The notes under the pieces were generated by a model, which had not been told where the DNA came from, made no database searches, and saw only the letters and a list, made by a program, of their open reading frames with translations. DNA of 64,000 nucleotides from assembly GCF_049472675.1 (NCBI RefSeq), contig NZ_JAPNXM010000004.1:146848-210847 (forward strand). The letters are read 5' to 3'. The stretch comes from Deferribacter thermophilus (GTDB lineage: Bacteria; Chrysiogenota; Deferribacteres; Deferribacterales; Deferribacteraceae). The position numbers and the translations under genes are program-made. Shown in pieces: positions 52,011 through 60,244 of the stretch; within the stretch, counting starts at the first letter, position 1, and each line of letters begins with the position of its first letter.

Positions 52011-52422
52011 GATTTACACCGATGGTGCATCTAGTGGAAATCCAGGCCCATCTGGAATTGGCTTTGTAATTTATAATGAGAATGGTGAGAAATTAAAAGA
52101 GTATTCTGAATATATAGGATTAGCAACTAACAATATTGCAGAATATTCCGCATTGATTAGAGCATTGGAATTTTTAAAAGATAAGGAAAATCTAAAAATT
52201 AATATCTTTACAGATTCAGAGTTGTTAGTGAAACAGCTCAAAGGGTTGTATAAAGTAAAAAGTAAAAATTTAAAATATTTATACGAAAAAGTAATTAGTT
52301 TGTTAAGTTTGTTTGAATATGAATTACATCATATTCCGAGAGAGGAAAATAAAATTGCAGATAATTTAGCAAAAAAGGCTGTAGAATATGCTCGTAAAAG
52401 TGTTATTGATAAGTCAAAATAG
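51991..52422 (+). CDS. rnhA: Ribonuclease HI family protein
   Basis: This 143-residue protein has the RNase H active-site residues: Asp in IYTDGASSGNPGPSGIGF, Glu in NNIAEYSALIRALEFL, Asp in IFTDSELLVKQL and a last Asp in ENKIADNLAKKAVEYA. It cuts RNA in RNA-DNA hybrids. It lacks the basic protrusion of E. coli RNase HI, like the RnhA2/YpdQ type. It overlaps the zinc-ribbon gene by 20 bp and the next gene by 35 bp. Confidence 0.88.
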   Translation: MKKKTIKIYTDGASSGNPGPSGIGFVIYNENGEKLKEYSEYIGLATNNIAEYSALIRALEFLKDKENLKINIFTDSELLVKQLKGLYKVKSKNLKYLYEKVISLLSLFEYELHHIPREENKIADNLAKKAVEYARKSVIDKSK

Positions 52423-53572
52423 GGATTTATTAAAAAGACTACATTCAGTATGTAATAAAAATAATTACTATTTTTTTAATCTTGATAGTTTAAGTGATGC
52501 TAAAAGGTTTTTGTTAAGAGAGGATATAACAGTTTGTTTTTTAACAGAGGAACTGATTGAAAATCCTATTTCTTTCATATCTTCTTTAAGGGAGTGTGGT
52601 TGTAATACATCTTTTATTTACCTTGGCCAAATTTCTAAAGATGAGATTAGGGTTTATTTAAAAGGAGGTTTTTTTGATTGTGTAGAGGTTGAGTCTGATG
52701 AAAATGAACTGAGTGAAATTATAATTGAAGCTATAGAAAATAAAATTAGTTATGAAAAAATTAGAGCACTTGCTAACAGTTTAACTGAGGCTAACAATAA
52801 ATTATTGAGTAAAACTAAAGAGCTTGAAGTCGAAAAAAAACATTTGAGTGAAGTAATAGATATATTAAAGCTTGTTAATCATTTTATAAAAGAAATTAAT
52901 CACCTTGATTTGAATAATTTAAACGAAGCTGTAAAAAGGTTTTTAGACAAAAGGATAAAGTCAAGCTACTTTTTTGTATTAAAATATTTTGAAAATAAAA
53001 AGGAGATATGTGCAACAAATATCCCAGAAAATATAATTGATTTCAAAGAGATTCTTAATAATGTTATCTTTTTTAAAAAGTGTAATAAAGAATTTAATTA
53101 TAATTTTAAACTTGATGATAAGAATGTGGAATTTACTTGTTTTCCATTATATTTTAATCAAAATTATTATGGTCATATCTGTGTAGATAGTAAATTACAA
53201 GAGCATGATAAGCTTTATGTAGAATTATTAGCTGAACATTTATCTATGAAAATTTACAACCAAATGATAATTGAAAAGTTAAAAGAGGCCCAGGATAAAA
53301 TTGCTGAAAATGAAAAGTTAAAAGCAATTTTTGCTTTAGCTGTTAGTCTAAATCATATAATTAATAATAACTTACTTGGGATTTCATTGAGTGTGGAGTA
53401 TTTAAAGAAATTTTGTAATGATGAAAATTTGTCAAAATCTTTTGAAATTATTGATAAAAATATTAAAAATATCTCAGATGTTGTAAAAAAGCTTCAAGAG
53501 GTTAAGTCAATAGATTATCAAGAATATTTAGATGGTATAAAAATGATAAAATTTGATGAAGAAAAAGATTAA
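52388..53572 (+). CDS. Degenerate receiver - GAF - histidine-box protein without kinase domain
   Basis: This 394-residue soluble protein starts with a receiver-like domain (KVLLISQNRDLLKRLHSVC, FFDCVEVESDENELSEIII). Where the phospho-accepting aspartate is expected it reads VCFLTEELIENP, so Asp is missing. A coiled coil (130-160) leads to a GAF-like domain (about 165-290) and a second coiled coil. It ends with a HisKA-like helix carrying His323 in FALAVSLNHIINNNLLGISL. No ATPase domain follows. It could be a phosphotransfer or scaffold protein. It overlaps rnhA by 35 bp, and its start codon has no strong ribosome-binding site. Confidence 0.65.
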   Translation: MLVKVLLISQNRDLLKRLHSVCNKNNYYFFNLDSLSDAKRFLLREDITVCFLTEELIENPISFISSLRECGCNTSFIYLGQISKDEIRVYLKGGFFDCVEVESDENELSEIIIEAIENKISYEKIRALANSLTEANNKLLSKTKELEVEKKHLSEVIDILKLVNHFIKEINHLDLNNLNEAVKRFLDKRIKSSYFFVLKYFENKKEICATNIPENIIDFKEILNNVIFFKKCNKEFNYNFKLDDKNVEFTCFPLYFNQNYYGHICVDSKLQEHDKLYVELLAEHLSMKIYNQMIIEKLKEAQDKIAENEKLKAIFALAVSLNHIINNNLLGISLSVEYLKKFCNDENLSKSFEIIDKNIKNISDVVKKLQEVKSIDYQEYLDGIKMIKFDEEKD

Positions 53573-53603
53573 AGATTATCTTCTAATTTCCGAAATATAT
53601 AAT

Positions 53604-55934
53604 ATGAAAAAATATTTGATAATATTCTTATTTTTGTTTTTAGTGTCTTGTAAAGAAGATAAAAAGGTTCTTCAAGATAATGCTACAAATAAACTTCCTA
53701 TCAATCCTGTAGTAGAAATAAAGAAGGAAAATATATCAAAAGGTAATCAGCTTTTTTTAAATGGTAATTATAAAGAAGCTTTAGAATATTATGAAAGAGG
53801 GGTTACTGAAAATAAAGCGATTGCCTATTATAACATAGGTGTTAGTTATTATTTGTTAGGTGATTTAGAGAATGCTGAAAAATATTTTAGGTTAGCAATT
53901 GAAAATGATAAGGAATTTAAAGAGGCATATATTAACCTTGTAGCAGTTTTAATTGCTCAAGATAAGGTTGTGGAAGCTGAAAAGTTTATAAACATTATTG
54001 AAAAATATGATGATGTAAAAACATATATTAATTTAGCAAACTTATACCTTTTAAAAGGGGCTACTGCAAAGTCGTATTATTATTTTCAAAAGGCTATAGA
54101 AAAAGGTAAAGAAAACGACTTAGTTAAGTCAAGTTTTGGTAGTTTTTTAATAAGTATAAACGATATAGATAAGGGGCTAAATTATCTTTTGGAGGTAAAA
54201 AATAAAGGTTATGATGAGTATTATAATCTTGCCAAAGGTTATTTTTATAAGAGAGATTATAAAAAGTCTATAGATTTTGTAAAAAAGGCAATCGATATTA
54301 ATAAAAGTGAAGAGGCTCTTAGGTTATTGGCTGATAATTATAATGCAGTAAATGATTATATTTTAGAGGCTTCTGTCCTATCAGAATTAATAGAAATTAG
54401 CAATAAGCCAGAATATCGCTTTAGATTTGCTTTGGCACTTTTTAAAAGTGGTGACTTTTCAAAAGCAAAAGAGGTGGTAACATCGTTGATTAACCAATTC
54501 CCTTATGAAGGGAAATATTATAAATTGAAGTATGATATTTTAATTAATGAACAAGATTATAATAATGCAAGGGAAATAATAAAGACAGCTTATAATAGAA
54601 TTAGGACATCTTTTTTTAAGTATCTCTATGTTAAACATTTATTGTTATATTCAAATGATAAAAAATCTGCCTATCAGTTAATAAGAAAAAGTAGTTTCTC
54701 TGATGATTATGATAAATTAGCTCTTGCCTTATATTATGCTAAGACAAAAAGTTTCAATAAGATGAATGATATCTTAAATCAGATTAATAATAAAAACTCA
54801 GAATATTATTTAATCTATAGTTACTATTTATTAAGTAATCGTGATTTTGAAGAGGCGTTGAAATATATTGAAAAGATGGATAAGTTTGAAAATAGATACT
54901 ATATATACAAATTTGTAGCTTTATGGAATTTGGGAAATTTGGATGAACTTATAGAGCTCTCTAAAAGCAGAATTGATAATATAAAGTATAATAGACAAAA
55001 TCCTTCTATCAGTTTTACTTTAGCACCAAATCTGTATGACATCGGTTTTTTGTATAGATATGATGGAAAGTTTGAGGATGTTTTAAGACTGTTTTTGCCA
55101 CCTTTGATTGTTGACCCAAATGAATCTGTTGAGTTTTTAGTTTTGGGTTATAAGTTGTTGCAGGATAATGAAAGTCTTAAAGCTATTAATGAGTTAAAAA
55201 AATCTGCTACATTTAGCAATGGTGTTTATTATAACAATAAAGGGGTAGAGTCATACTTAAATAAAAAGTATTTTGATGCTTTAACCAATTTTAAAAAGGC
55301 AGCAAGGTATCTAAAAAACAATCCTATAGTGAGTTATAATTTAGGCTTGAGTTATTTGTCTATTGGTGATTTGAAAAATGCTTTTAAGTATTTTGATAAT
55401 TCATTGTTAAATAATAAGTTTATTTTATATTCTTATTTGGGTAAAGCCATTGTTTATTATTTAGAAGGGATGAATGATAGAGTAAGTAATCAATATGACT
55501 TGGCTATAAATAATTATGAAATGGCTAAGGAAAAAATTGATTATCCTCTCATATATAAATTTGCCAAACTTTTTGCTGAAATAGGTTTGGGAAAATATGA
55601 TGAGGTTATTTTTGAAGTGGCTAATTCTAAAAATATTACTTTATTTGAGCAGTTAATAGGCAAATTGGCGTATTATTTTAAGGAAAATGAAAACAGTTTT
55701 GATAATGAAAAGTTTCTTGCCATTTCAAATTTTGATTGTTTTAACGATTTAATTAATAATAATTTTCAAATCAATGATAATAGAATCTGTAAACATTATA
55801 AAGCTTATGCCAAAATATTGTTAGGAGATATTGTAAATATTGAAAGTTTTTCCACTGATAAGTTTGAATTAGCTCAAAACATTATGTATTTACTATCAAC
55901 AGGGCAGTATAATAATGCATTAAAAGGGATGTAA
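53604..55934 (+). CDS. TPR-repeat lipoprotein, ended early by an in-frame TAA
   Basis: This 776-residue protein has a lipoprotein signal (FLFLFLVSC, lipid-anchored cysteine near residue 15) followed by many TPR-like helix pairs (GNYKEALEYYERGVTENKAI, GDLENAEKYFRLAIENDKEF, KYFDALTNFKKAARYLKNN). It is anchored in the membrane facing the periplasm and likely acts as a protein scaffold. After GQYNNALKGM a TAA (55932-55934) stops the frame. The next 125 codons continue in the same frame with TPR-like sequence, so the original gene was probably about 901 residues long. The ATG at 53604 fits the signal peptide but has no clear Shine-Dalgarno. Confidence 0.75.
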   Translation: MKKYLIIFLFLFLVSCKEDKKVLQDNATNKLPINPVVEIKKENISKGNQLFLNGNYKEALEYYERGVTENKAIAYYNIGVSYYLLGDLENAEKYFRLAIENDKEFKEAYINLVAVLIAQDKVVEAEKFINIIEKYDDVKTYINLANLYLLKGATAKSYYYFQKAIEKGKENDLVKSSFGSFLISINDIDKGLNYLLEVKNKGYDEYYNLAKGYFYKRDYKKSIDFVKKAIDINKSEEALRLLADNYNAVNDYILEASVLSELIEISNKPEYRFRFALALFKSGDFSKAKEVVTSLINQFPYEGKYYKLKYDILINEQDYNNAREIIKTAYNRIRTSFFKYLYVKHLLLYSNDKKSAYQLIRKSSFSDDYDKLALALYYAKTKSFNKMNDILNQINNKNSEYYLIYSYYLLSNRDFEEALKYIEKMDKFENRYYIYKFVALWNLGNLDELIELSKSRIDNIKYNRQNPSISFTLAPNLYDIGFLYRYDGKFEDVLRLFLPPLIVDPNESVEFLVLGYKLLQDNESLKAINELKKSATFSNGVYYNNKGVESYLNKKYFDALTNFKKAARYLKNNPIVSYNLGLSYLSIGDLKNAFKYFDNSLLNNKFILYSYLGKAIVYYLEGMNDRVSNQYDLAINNYEMAKEKIDYPLIYKFAKLFAEIGLGKYDEVIFEVANSKNITLFEQLIGKLAYYFKENENSFDNEKFLAISNFDCFNDLINNNFQINDNRICKHYKAYAKILLGDIVNIESFSTDKFELAQNIMYLLSTGQYNNALKGM

Positions 55935-56309
55935 GCTCTTTCCAGAAAGGCTTTTAGTTTTGACAAATTATACGAGATAAGTTTTTACTATTTTCTATTA
56001 AGAAAAGATTTTATAAACGCTGAGGCATCTTATACAACTCTGGAAAAATTAAAGTACTCCAATCTTTATACAAATTATTATCGAATGCTATATTTTTTAC
56101 TAAATTATAATGAAAAAAGGTTGATAAAGGAGATTAACAAATTTATAAAGGATTATCCTGTTGATTATAGAGGTTTGGTTGTGGATGCTTTATTCTCCTT
56201 TAAAAATAATAACTTGAAAAAGATTTTAGATGATTTAATATCAATAAGGAGTATATTGCCTGATTATAAAAAGAGATGGAGTCTGGAGATAGTTTTAAAT
56301 GACATATAA
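55935..56309 (+). pseudogene. C-terminal remnant of the TPR lipoprotein after an in-frame stop
   Basis: The reading frame of the upstream lipoprotein continues without any shift beyond the TAA at 55932-55934 (ALSRKAFSFDKLYEISFYYF, then INAEASYTTLEKLKYSNLY) to a stop at 56307-56309. A 74-residue frame from the ATG at 56085 is part of this remnant and has no good ribosome-binding site. Either a nonsense mutation, a sequencing error or readthrough explains it. Confidence 0.65.
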
Positions 56310-56811
56310 GTATGATAAGAAAATATTTATTTTACTGATAATTTTATTAGTTTCAGCAATCTATTTTAGCATATCTCATATTTACTCAAATGGTAATGCT
56401 TACAAATTTATTATTTTGGGTGTATTGCTGATTTTTATAATATTTAATATTGTAAGCTTACTTAAAAAAAAGATTACAATAAATGATGATTATATTATTA
56501 ACACTGCTCTTTTGGGTAAAAAGAAGATTTACTTTAATGATATCAAAGATGCTGTTTTTCTTTATTTAAAAGGGAGAACTATCTTGATTCTAAGTGATGA
56601 TAATCAGTTCGTATTTATATCGTCTTTATTAGAAAATTTTGATAAAATAATTAATGAGATTTATCAAAAATCTCCTGGCGAAATTCAAAATAAATTATCT
56701 ACCTTTGATATAAAGAAATACAAAAAATCTAGAGCACTATTTATCGGTTTTATTATTATTGCAATATGTTTTCTTATAATTTTTGGCACTTATAATTTTA
56801 TAACATCCTAA
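56299..56811 (+). CDS. PH-like domain membrane protein, function unknown
   Basis: This 170-residue protein has two N-terminal membrane segments (about residues 8-28 and 36-56), a small beta-rich domain (residues 57-135; KITINDDYIINTALLGKKKI, FVFISSLLENFDKIINEIYQ) resembling bacterial PH-like (bPH) domains, and one more membrane segment (about 146-167). No named family is certain. It starts inside the end of the TPR remnant (11-bp overlap) behind a TGGAGA site, and stands before the MlaE gene. Confidence 0.65.
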   Translation: MTYKYDKKIFILLIILLVSAIYFSISHIYSNGNAYKFIILGVLLIFIIFNIVSLLKKKITINDDYIINTALLGKKKIYFNDIKDAVFLYLKGRTILILSDDNQFVFISSLLENFDKIINEIYQKSPGEIQNKLSTFDIKKYKKSRALFIGFIIIAICFLIIFGTYNFITS

Positions 56812-56869
56812 AAAATCTTAATTTTAACTCTTTATTGTTAAAAAAGTATTTCTAAGTTATACTTTAAAT

Positions 56870-57646
56870 ATGAAAAGTTTAATTGCAGATATTGGTGCTT
56901 ATGTAGTTAATTTTTTTAAATTTTTGATAGATTATTCTGCCTTTTCTTTTAGAATTCTTTCATCATTTTTGAGGTTTAACCTTTTTAATAAAGCTATTTT
57001 TACTGTTTTTATTAGGCAGGTCTATTTTACAGGAGTCCAAATACTACCTATATATATTTTTATTTCTTTAATTTTTGGTTTAGCTTTAGTGGGATTTTTG
57101 TCAAAACTTCTTATTGATTTGGGTATTTATAATGAGCTTGGCAAGATATTGGTGTTGCTTGTTATTAGGGAGCTTGGGCCACTTATTACAGTAATCTTAC
57201 TTTCATTAAGATCTTCTACTGCGGTAGGTGCAGAGATAAGCGTAATGAAGCTTAGCAATGAGATAGAAACATTAAACTTTTTTGGTATAGATCCATTAAA
57301 ATATCTATTTTTGCCAAGAGTTTTGGCCGGTTTGGTATGTATGGTGGCTCTTTCTATCTTTTTTTCAGTTATTACTATTTCGGGAGGTTATTTATTGATA
57401 AGTTTTAATGTCGGGGTGACTTTTGATTATCTTATAAAGTTGATTTTTGATTATATATCGCTTTCTGATATTGGTGCATTTTTTTATAAGACTTTTTTGT
57501 TTGGATTTTTTTTAATGAGTATACCTATTTATAGTGCATTGATGGTTAAAAAAGCTAATACAGAAATCCCTATATCTTTATTAAAAGGTATGATGCGTTT
57601 ATTTTTTGCTATTTTGTTTGTAGAGCTGACAGGTGCAATTATATGA
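56870..57646 (+). CDS. mlaE: MlaE-type lipid ABC permease
   Basis: This 258-residue inner-membrane protein has the MlaE family core LVIRELGPLITVILLSLRSS, TAVGAEISVMKLSNEIETL and PRVLAGLVCMVALSIFFSVI, with about five or six membrane segments. MlaE forms the permease of the MlaFEDB complex that moves phospholipids between the membranes together with an MCE-domain protein. It overlaps the next gene by 4 bp (ATGA). A usual MlaF ATPase gene is not next to it. Confidence 0.9.
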   Translation: MKSLIADIGAYVVNFFKFLIDYSAFSFRILSSFLRFNLFNKAIFTVFIRQVYFTGVQILPIYIFISLIFGLALVGFLSKLLIDLGIYNELGKILVLLVIRELGPLITVILLSLRSSTAVGAEISVMKLSNEIETLNFFGIDPLKYLFLPRVLAGLVCMVALSIFFSVITISGGYLLISFNVGVTFDYLIKLIFDYISLSDIGAFFYKTFLFGFFLMSIPIYSALMVKKANTEIPISLLKGMMRLFFAILFVELTGAII

Positions 57647-58131
57647 TAGCTGTTTTTACAAATATCGATGAAAAAGAATTGCTACAGCAGATAAAAAGTT
57701 ATAATAATATCAAAATAGCTGTTGTATCAGATTATTTACCACTTATTTCAAATCTAAATCTAATAGAAAATATAGAGTTGATTGTAAATTATCACAATAT
57801 AGGGGTTAGTTTACATGAAATAGAAAATGACTTAAAAAAGTTTGATTTATTGAATAAAAAATTTTACAGGAAAGATTCTCTGTCAATGTTAGATATATTT
57901 TATGTTAAGTATTTGATGTGTAAATATTATAATGCAGAAATGACAATCTTTATTAATCAATTTCACCATTTTTCAAAGTGTCGCAATGAATATTATAATT
58001 TTTTTAAGGAGAATTCTAATGAAAAATCTGTTATAATAGAAAGGGATGTGTATAAAAAACTATTAAGTGAAAATTTAATCTTTGAAGAGATGGATTTGGA
58101 TGTATGGCTGAAAAACAGTTTAAAAATATAG
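57643..58131 (+). CDS. Pseudo-ATPase relic in the MlaF position
   Basis: This 162-residue protein looks like a shrunken ABC ATPase. Residues 25-51 (IAVVSDYLPLISNLNLIENI) match the Q-loop to 'LTVxENV' region, and 56-76 match the helical domain. Residues 80-105 align without gaps, over the same 26 residues, to the stretch from the LSGGQ signature to Walker B. However, LSGGQ has become LSMLD and the Walker B LLLLDE has become TIFIN. The Walker A half is absent. It lies between mlaE and the MCE gene, where mlaF normally sits, overlapping them by 4 and 28 bp. It cannot hydrolyse ATP; it may be a structural partner of MlaE. Confidence 0.65.
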   Translation: MIAVFTNIDEKELLQQIKSYNNIKIAVVSDYLPLISNLNLIENIELIVNYHNIGVSLHEIENDLKKFDLLNKKFYRKDSLSMLDIFYVKYLMCKYYNAEMTIFINQFHHFSKCRNEYYNFFKENSNEKSVIIERDVYKKLLSENLIFEEMDLDVWLKNSLKI

Positions 58132-59084
58132 AATTCAAAGTGGGGTTATTTGTTTTCACCGCTATTATTCTAGCAATATTCATAGTTGTTTTTTTAGCAA
58201 TTCAAAAGAATGTTTTTACTAAAATGATACGAGTTGTAGTGTTAGCTGATAGTGGAGATGGACTGATTAAAGGGATGCCTGTTTTATATTCAGGTTTTCA
58301 GATTGCAAAGGTTGATGATCTTGTTTTAAGAGATGATGGTAAAGTGGAAATCAAAATTAAAATCCCTGTAAGATATGCGAAATGGATAAAGAAAGATTCT
58401 ATTGTAAAATTGAGCTCTAAAAATTTCATTAGTTCCTCTGTTTTGGTGTTTGAAAGTGGAAAAGGGGAAGAAATTGATAATGGGTATGTATTTGTTCTAA
58501 AAAGGGATAAAGGGGTCGAAGAATTAATTGCTGAAGTCAAACCGATATTAAAAGATGCTAAGGTCATAGTAAACAATCTAAAAGTTATAAGCTCTCAATT
58601 AGTTGATATAATGCCTGATATTAAAAGGTTGAGTACAGGATTAGGCGATTTGGGTGATGATTTGCATAATAAAAAAGGTAGTATTGGTACATTAAGTAGA
58701 GGTGATTATTTAATAGATAAAATCGATACTTTAACAGATAATTTACAACATATTAGTAAAAAAGTAGATTTTATATTGACTAAAGTAGAAAATAGAGTTG
58801 ATGAAACAGCAAAATCGATTGAGTTAACAAATAAACTGTTAGAAAGCAGTAATAAATTAGTCCTAAATATCGACAAAAAAGTAGATAATACAGATAAAAT
58901 TTTAAATGAAAGCTCAAAATTAGTTAGAAATTTGAGGTTGATGAGTGATAACTTTTCAAATTATTTGGATGAGTTAGATTATTTGCTTTTAAATACTAAT
59001 ATGCTTTTATTGAATATGCAGAGTAGATGGCCTTTTAATCCCCCAGAAAATAGCAAATCACATCAAAGGATTAAATTACCATGA
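58104..59084 (+). CDS. MCE-domain lipid transport protein (MlaD-like)
   Basis: This 326-residue protein has one N-terminal membrane anchor (about residues 12-34; GLFVFTAIILAIFIVVFLAI) and an MCE/MlaD domain (37-135; LADSGDGLIKGMPVLYSGFQ, KVDDLVLRDDGKVEIKIKIP). A long helical C-terminal region (140-305) follows, as in MCE proteins that build a tube across the periplasm. It works with MlaE in lipid transport. It overlaps the pseudo-ATPase gene by 28 bp and the next lipoprotein gene by 4 bp. Confidence 0.9.
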   Translation: MAEKQFKNIEFKVGLFVFTAIILAIFIVVFLAIQKNVFTKMIRVVVLADSGDGLIKGMPVLYSGFQIAKVDDLVLRDDGKVEIKIKIPVRYAKWIKKDSIVKLSSKNFISSSVLVFESGKGEEIDNGYVFVLKRDKGVEELIAEVKPILKDAKVIVNNLKVISSQLVDIMPDIKRLSTGLGDLGDDLHNKKGSIGTLSRGDYLIDKIDTLTDNLQHISKKVDFILTKVENRVDETAKSIELTNKLLESSNKLVLNIDKKVDNTDKILNESSKLVRNLRLMSDNFSNYLDELDYLLLNTNMLLLNMQSRWPFNPPENSKSHQRIKLP

Positions 59085-59767
59085 GGGTATATATTTTTAT
59101 ATTAATATTTATTATTTTAGGTTGTTCTACAAAAACGGTATTGCCGGAGTACTTTAGAATAGGTGAGTCATATTTTAATAACTATGTCAAAACATATTTG
59201 AAAAATGAAAAAAAACTAGCAGATAAATATTTTACTAAGGCAGTTGCAGAGTTTAAAAAGTCTGATGATATGTGTAATACTGCAACCCTTTATCTTAAAA
59301 AATATTTTTTAGAAGAAGAGCTGTCTTTTAATATTTCGTCATACTTAACAGCCGCAAAATATTATGCAAAAATAGGAGAATGTGATGATTTAGTAGCTAT
59401 AATAAAGTTTTACGAACTTAATAATGGCTTTGATATTTCAAAAATAAAAGATCCTTTTTATAAACAATATTTTCTTTTTATCTCAAAAGGGGAATATGAA
59501 GATTTAATTAAAGATCTAAAAAATTATTCTGATTATGTGAATTCAAAGGTTTATAGACTTATTTCATTAGAGCATTTGCATAAAGGTAATAATGATTTAG
59601 CTGAAAAATTTATAAACAATGCTTATCAAATAGATAAATCAAACAGTTATACTCTTTATTTATTACAAGATTTAAGAGTGAAGTATAATATTTGTGTGAA
59701 GAAGAAAGCTAATTGTATGTATTTAATGCAAAGGATCAAAGAGCTTGAAGATGTGATTAAAAATTAA
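59081..59767 (+). CDS. Small helical lipoprotein of the MCE cluster
   Basis: This 228-residue protein starts with a lipoprotein signal (FILIFIILGC, lipid-anchored Cys15) and consists of helix pairs of the TPR/Sel1 kind (KLADKYFTKAVAEFKKSDDM, GNNDLAEKFINNAYQIDKSN). No family name can be given. In related operons an outer-membrane lipoprotein (ABC-type transport auxiliary) often follows the MCE gene, so it may be the outer-membrane receiver of this system. It is translationally coupled to the MCE gene (4-bp overlap). Confidence 0.7.
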   Translation: MRVYIFILIFIILGCSTKTVLPEYFRIGESYFNNYVKTYLKNEKKLADKYFTKAVAEFKKSDDMCNTATLYLKKYFLEEELSFNISSYLTAAKYYAKIGECDDLVAIIKFYELNNGFDISKIKDPFYKQYFLFISKGEYEDLIKDLKNYSDYVNSKVYRLISLEHLHKGNNDLAEKFINNAYQIDKSNSYTLYLLQDLRVKYNICVKKKANCMYLMQRIKELEDVIKN

Positions 59768-59782
59768 TCAAGAGATGATTAA
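59764..59782. repeat. A+T-rich perfect inverted repeat after the lipoprotein gene
   Basis: TTAATCA and TGATTAA frame the loop AGAGA at the end of the lipoprotein gene, with A-runs on the plus strand. It may be a weak terminator (better on the minus strand) or a protein-binding site upstream of glnB. Confidence 0.4.
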
Positions 59783-59841
59783 AAAAACATCAATATTTTT
59801 TTCAAATAGTTTATTTTTAAAGGTTGGACTGTTATATTTTA

Positions 59842-59857
59842 TGGCATAAAAATTGAT
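59842..59857 (+). promoter_or_regulatory. Sigma-54-like promoter of glnB-glnA
   Basis: TGGCAT (59842-59847), five bases, then TTGAT (59853-59857) follow the -24/-12 spacing of sigma-54 promoters (TGGCAC-N5-TTGCA). The C of the -12 GC is an A here. A start near 59868 would give a leader of about 17 bases that still contains the AAAGGAGG ribosome-binding site. Confidence 0.5.
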
Positions 59858-59884
59858 AAATAAAAAATGGCTAAAGGAGGAGTG

Positions 59885-60223
59885 ATGAAGAAAATTGAAG
59901 CTATAATCAAACCTTTTAAATTGGATGATGTAAAGGAGAAATTGAGTGAATTAGGGATTAAAGGTTTAACAATTACAGAGGTAAAAGGTTTTGGTAGGCA
60001 AAAGGGGCACACAGAGCTTTATAGAGGCGCTGAGTATGTAATCGATTTTATACCAAAAATTAAAATTGAGGTGGTTGTGCCTGATGATATTGTACAAAAT
60101 GTGGTTGAAGCAATAGTAGAATCAGCCAAAACAGGCAGAATTGGGGATGGCAAAGTATTCATCTTACCTGTTGATGAAGCTGTTCGTATAAGAACAGGGG
60201 AAACTGGAGAAAATGCATTATAA
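59885..60223 (+). CDS. glnB: Nitrogen regulatory protein P-II
   Basis: This 112-residue P-II protein starts MKKIEAIIKPFKLDDVKEKL, has the T-loop GFGRQKGHTELYRGAEYVID with the conserved tyrosines (Tyr51 is the uridylylation site in relatives), and ends with the ATP-site RTGETGENAL region. It signals nitrogen and energy state by binding ATP, ADP and 2-oxoglutarate. The ATG at 59885 follows AAAGGAGGAGTG and is preferred over a start 18 bp upstream. It is 21 bp before glnA, the usual pairing. Confidence 0.96.
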   Translation: MKKIEAIIKPFKLDDVKEKLSELGIKGLTITEVKGFGRQKGHTELYRGAEYVIDFIPKIKIEVVVPDDIVQNVVEAIVESAKTGRIGDGKVFILPVDEAVRIRTGETGENAL

Positions 60224-60244
60224 CATAAATAAGGAGGAAGTTTT

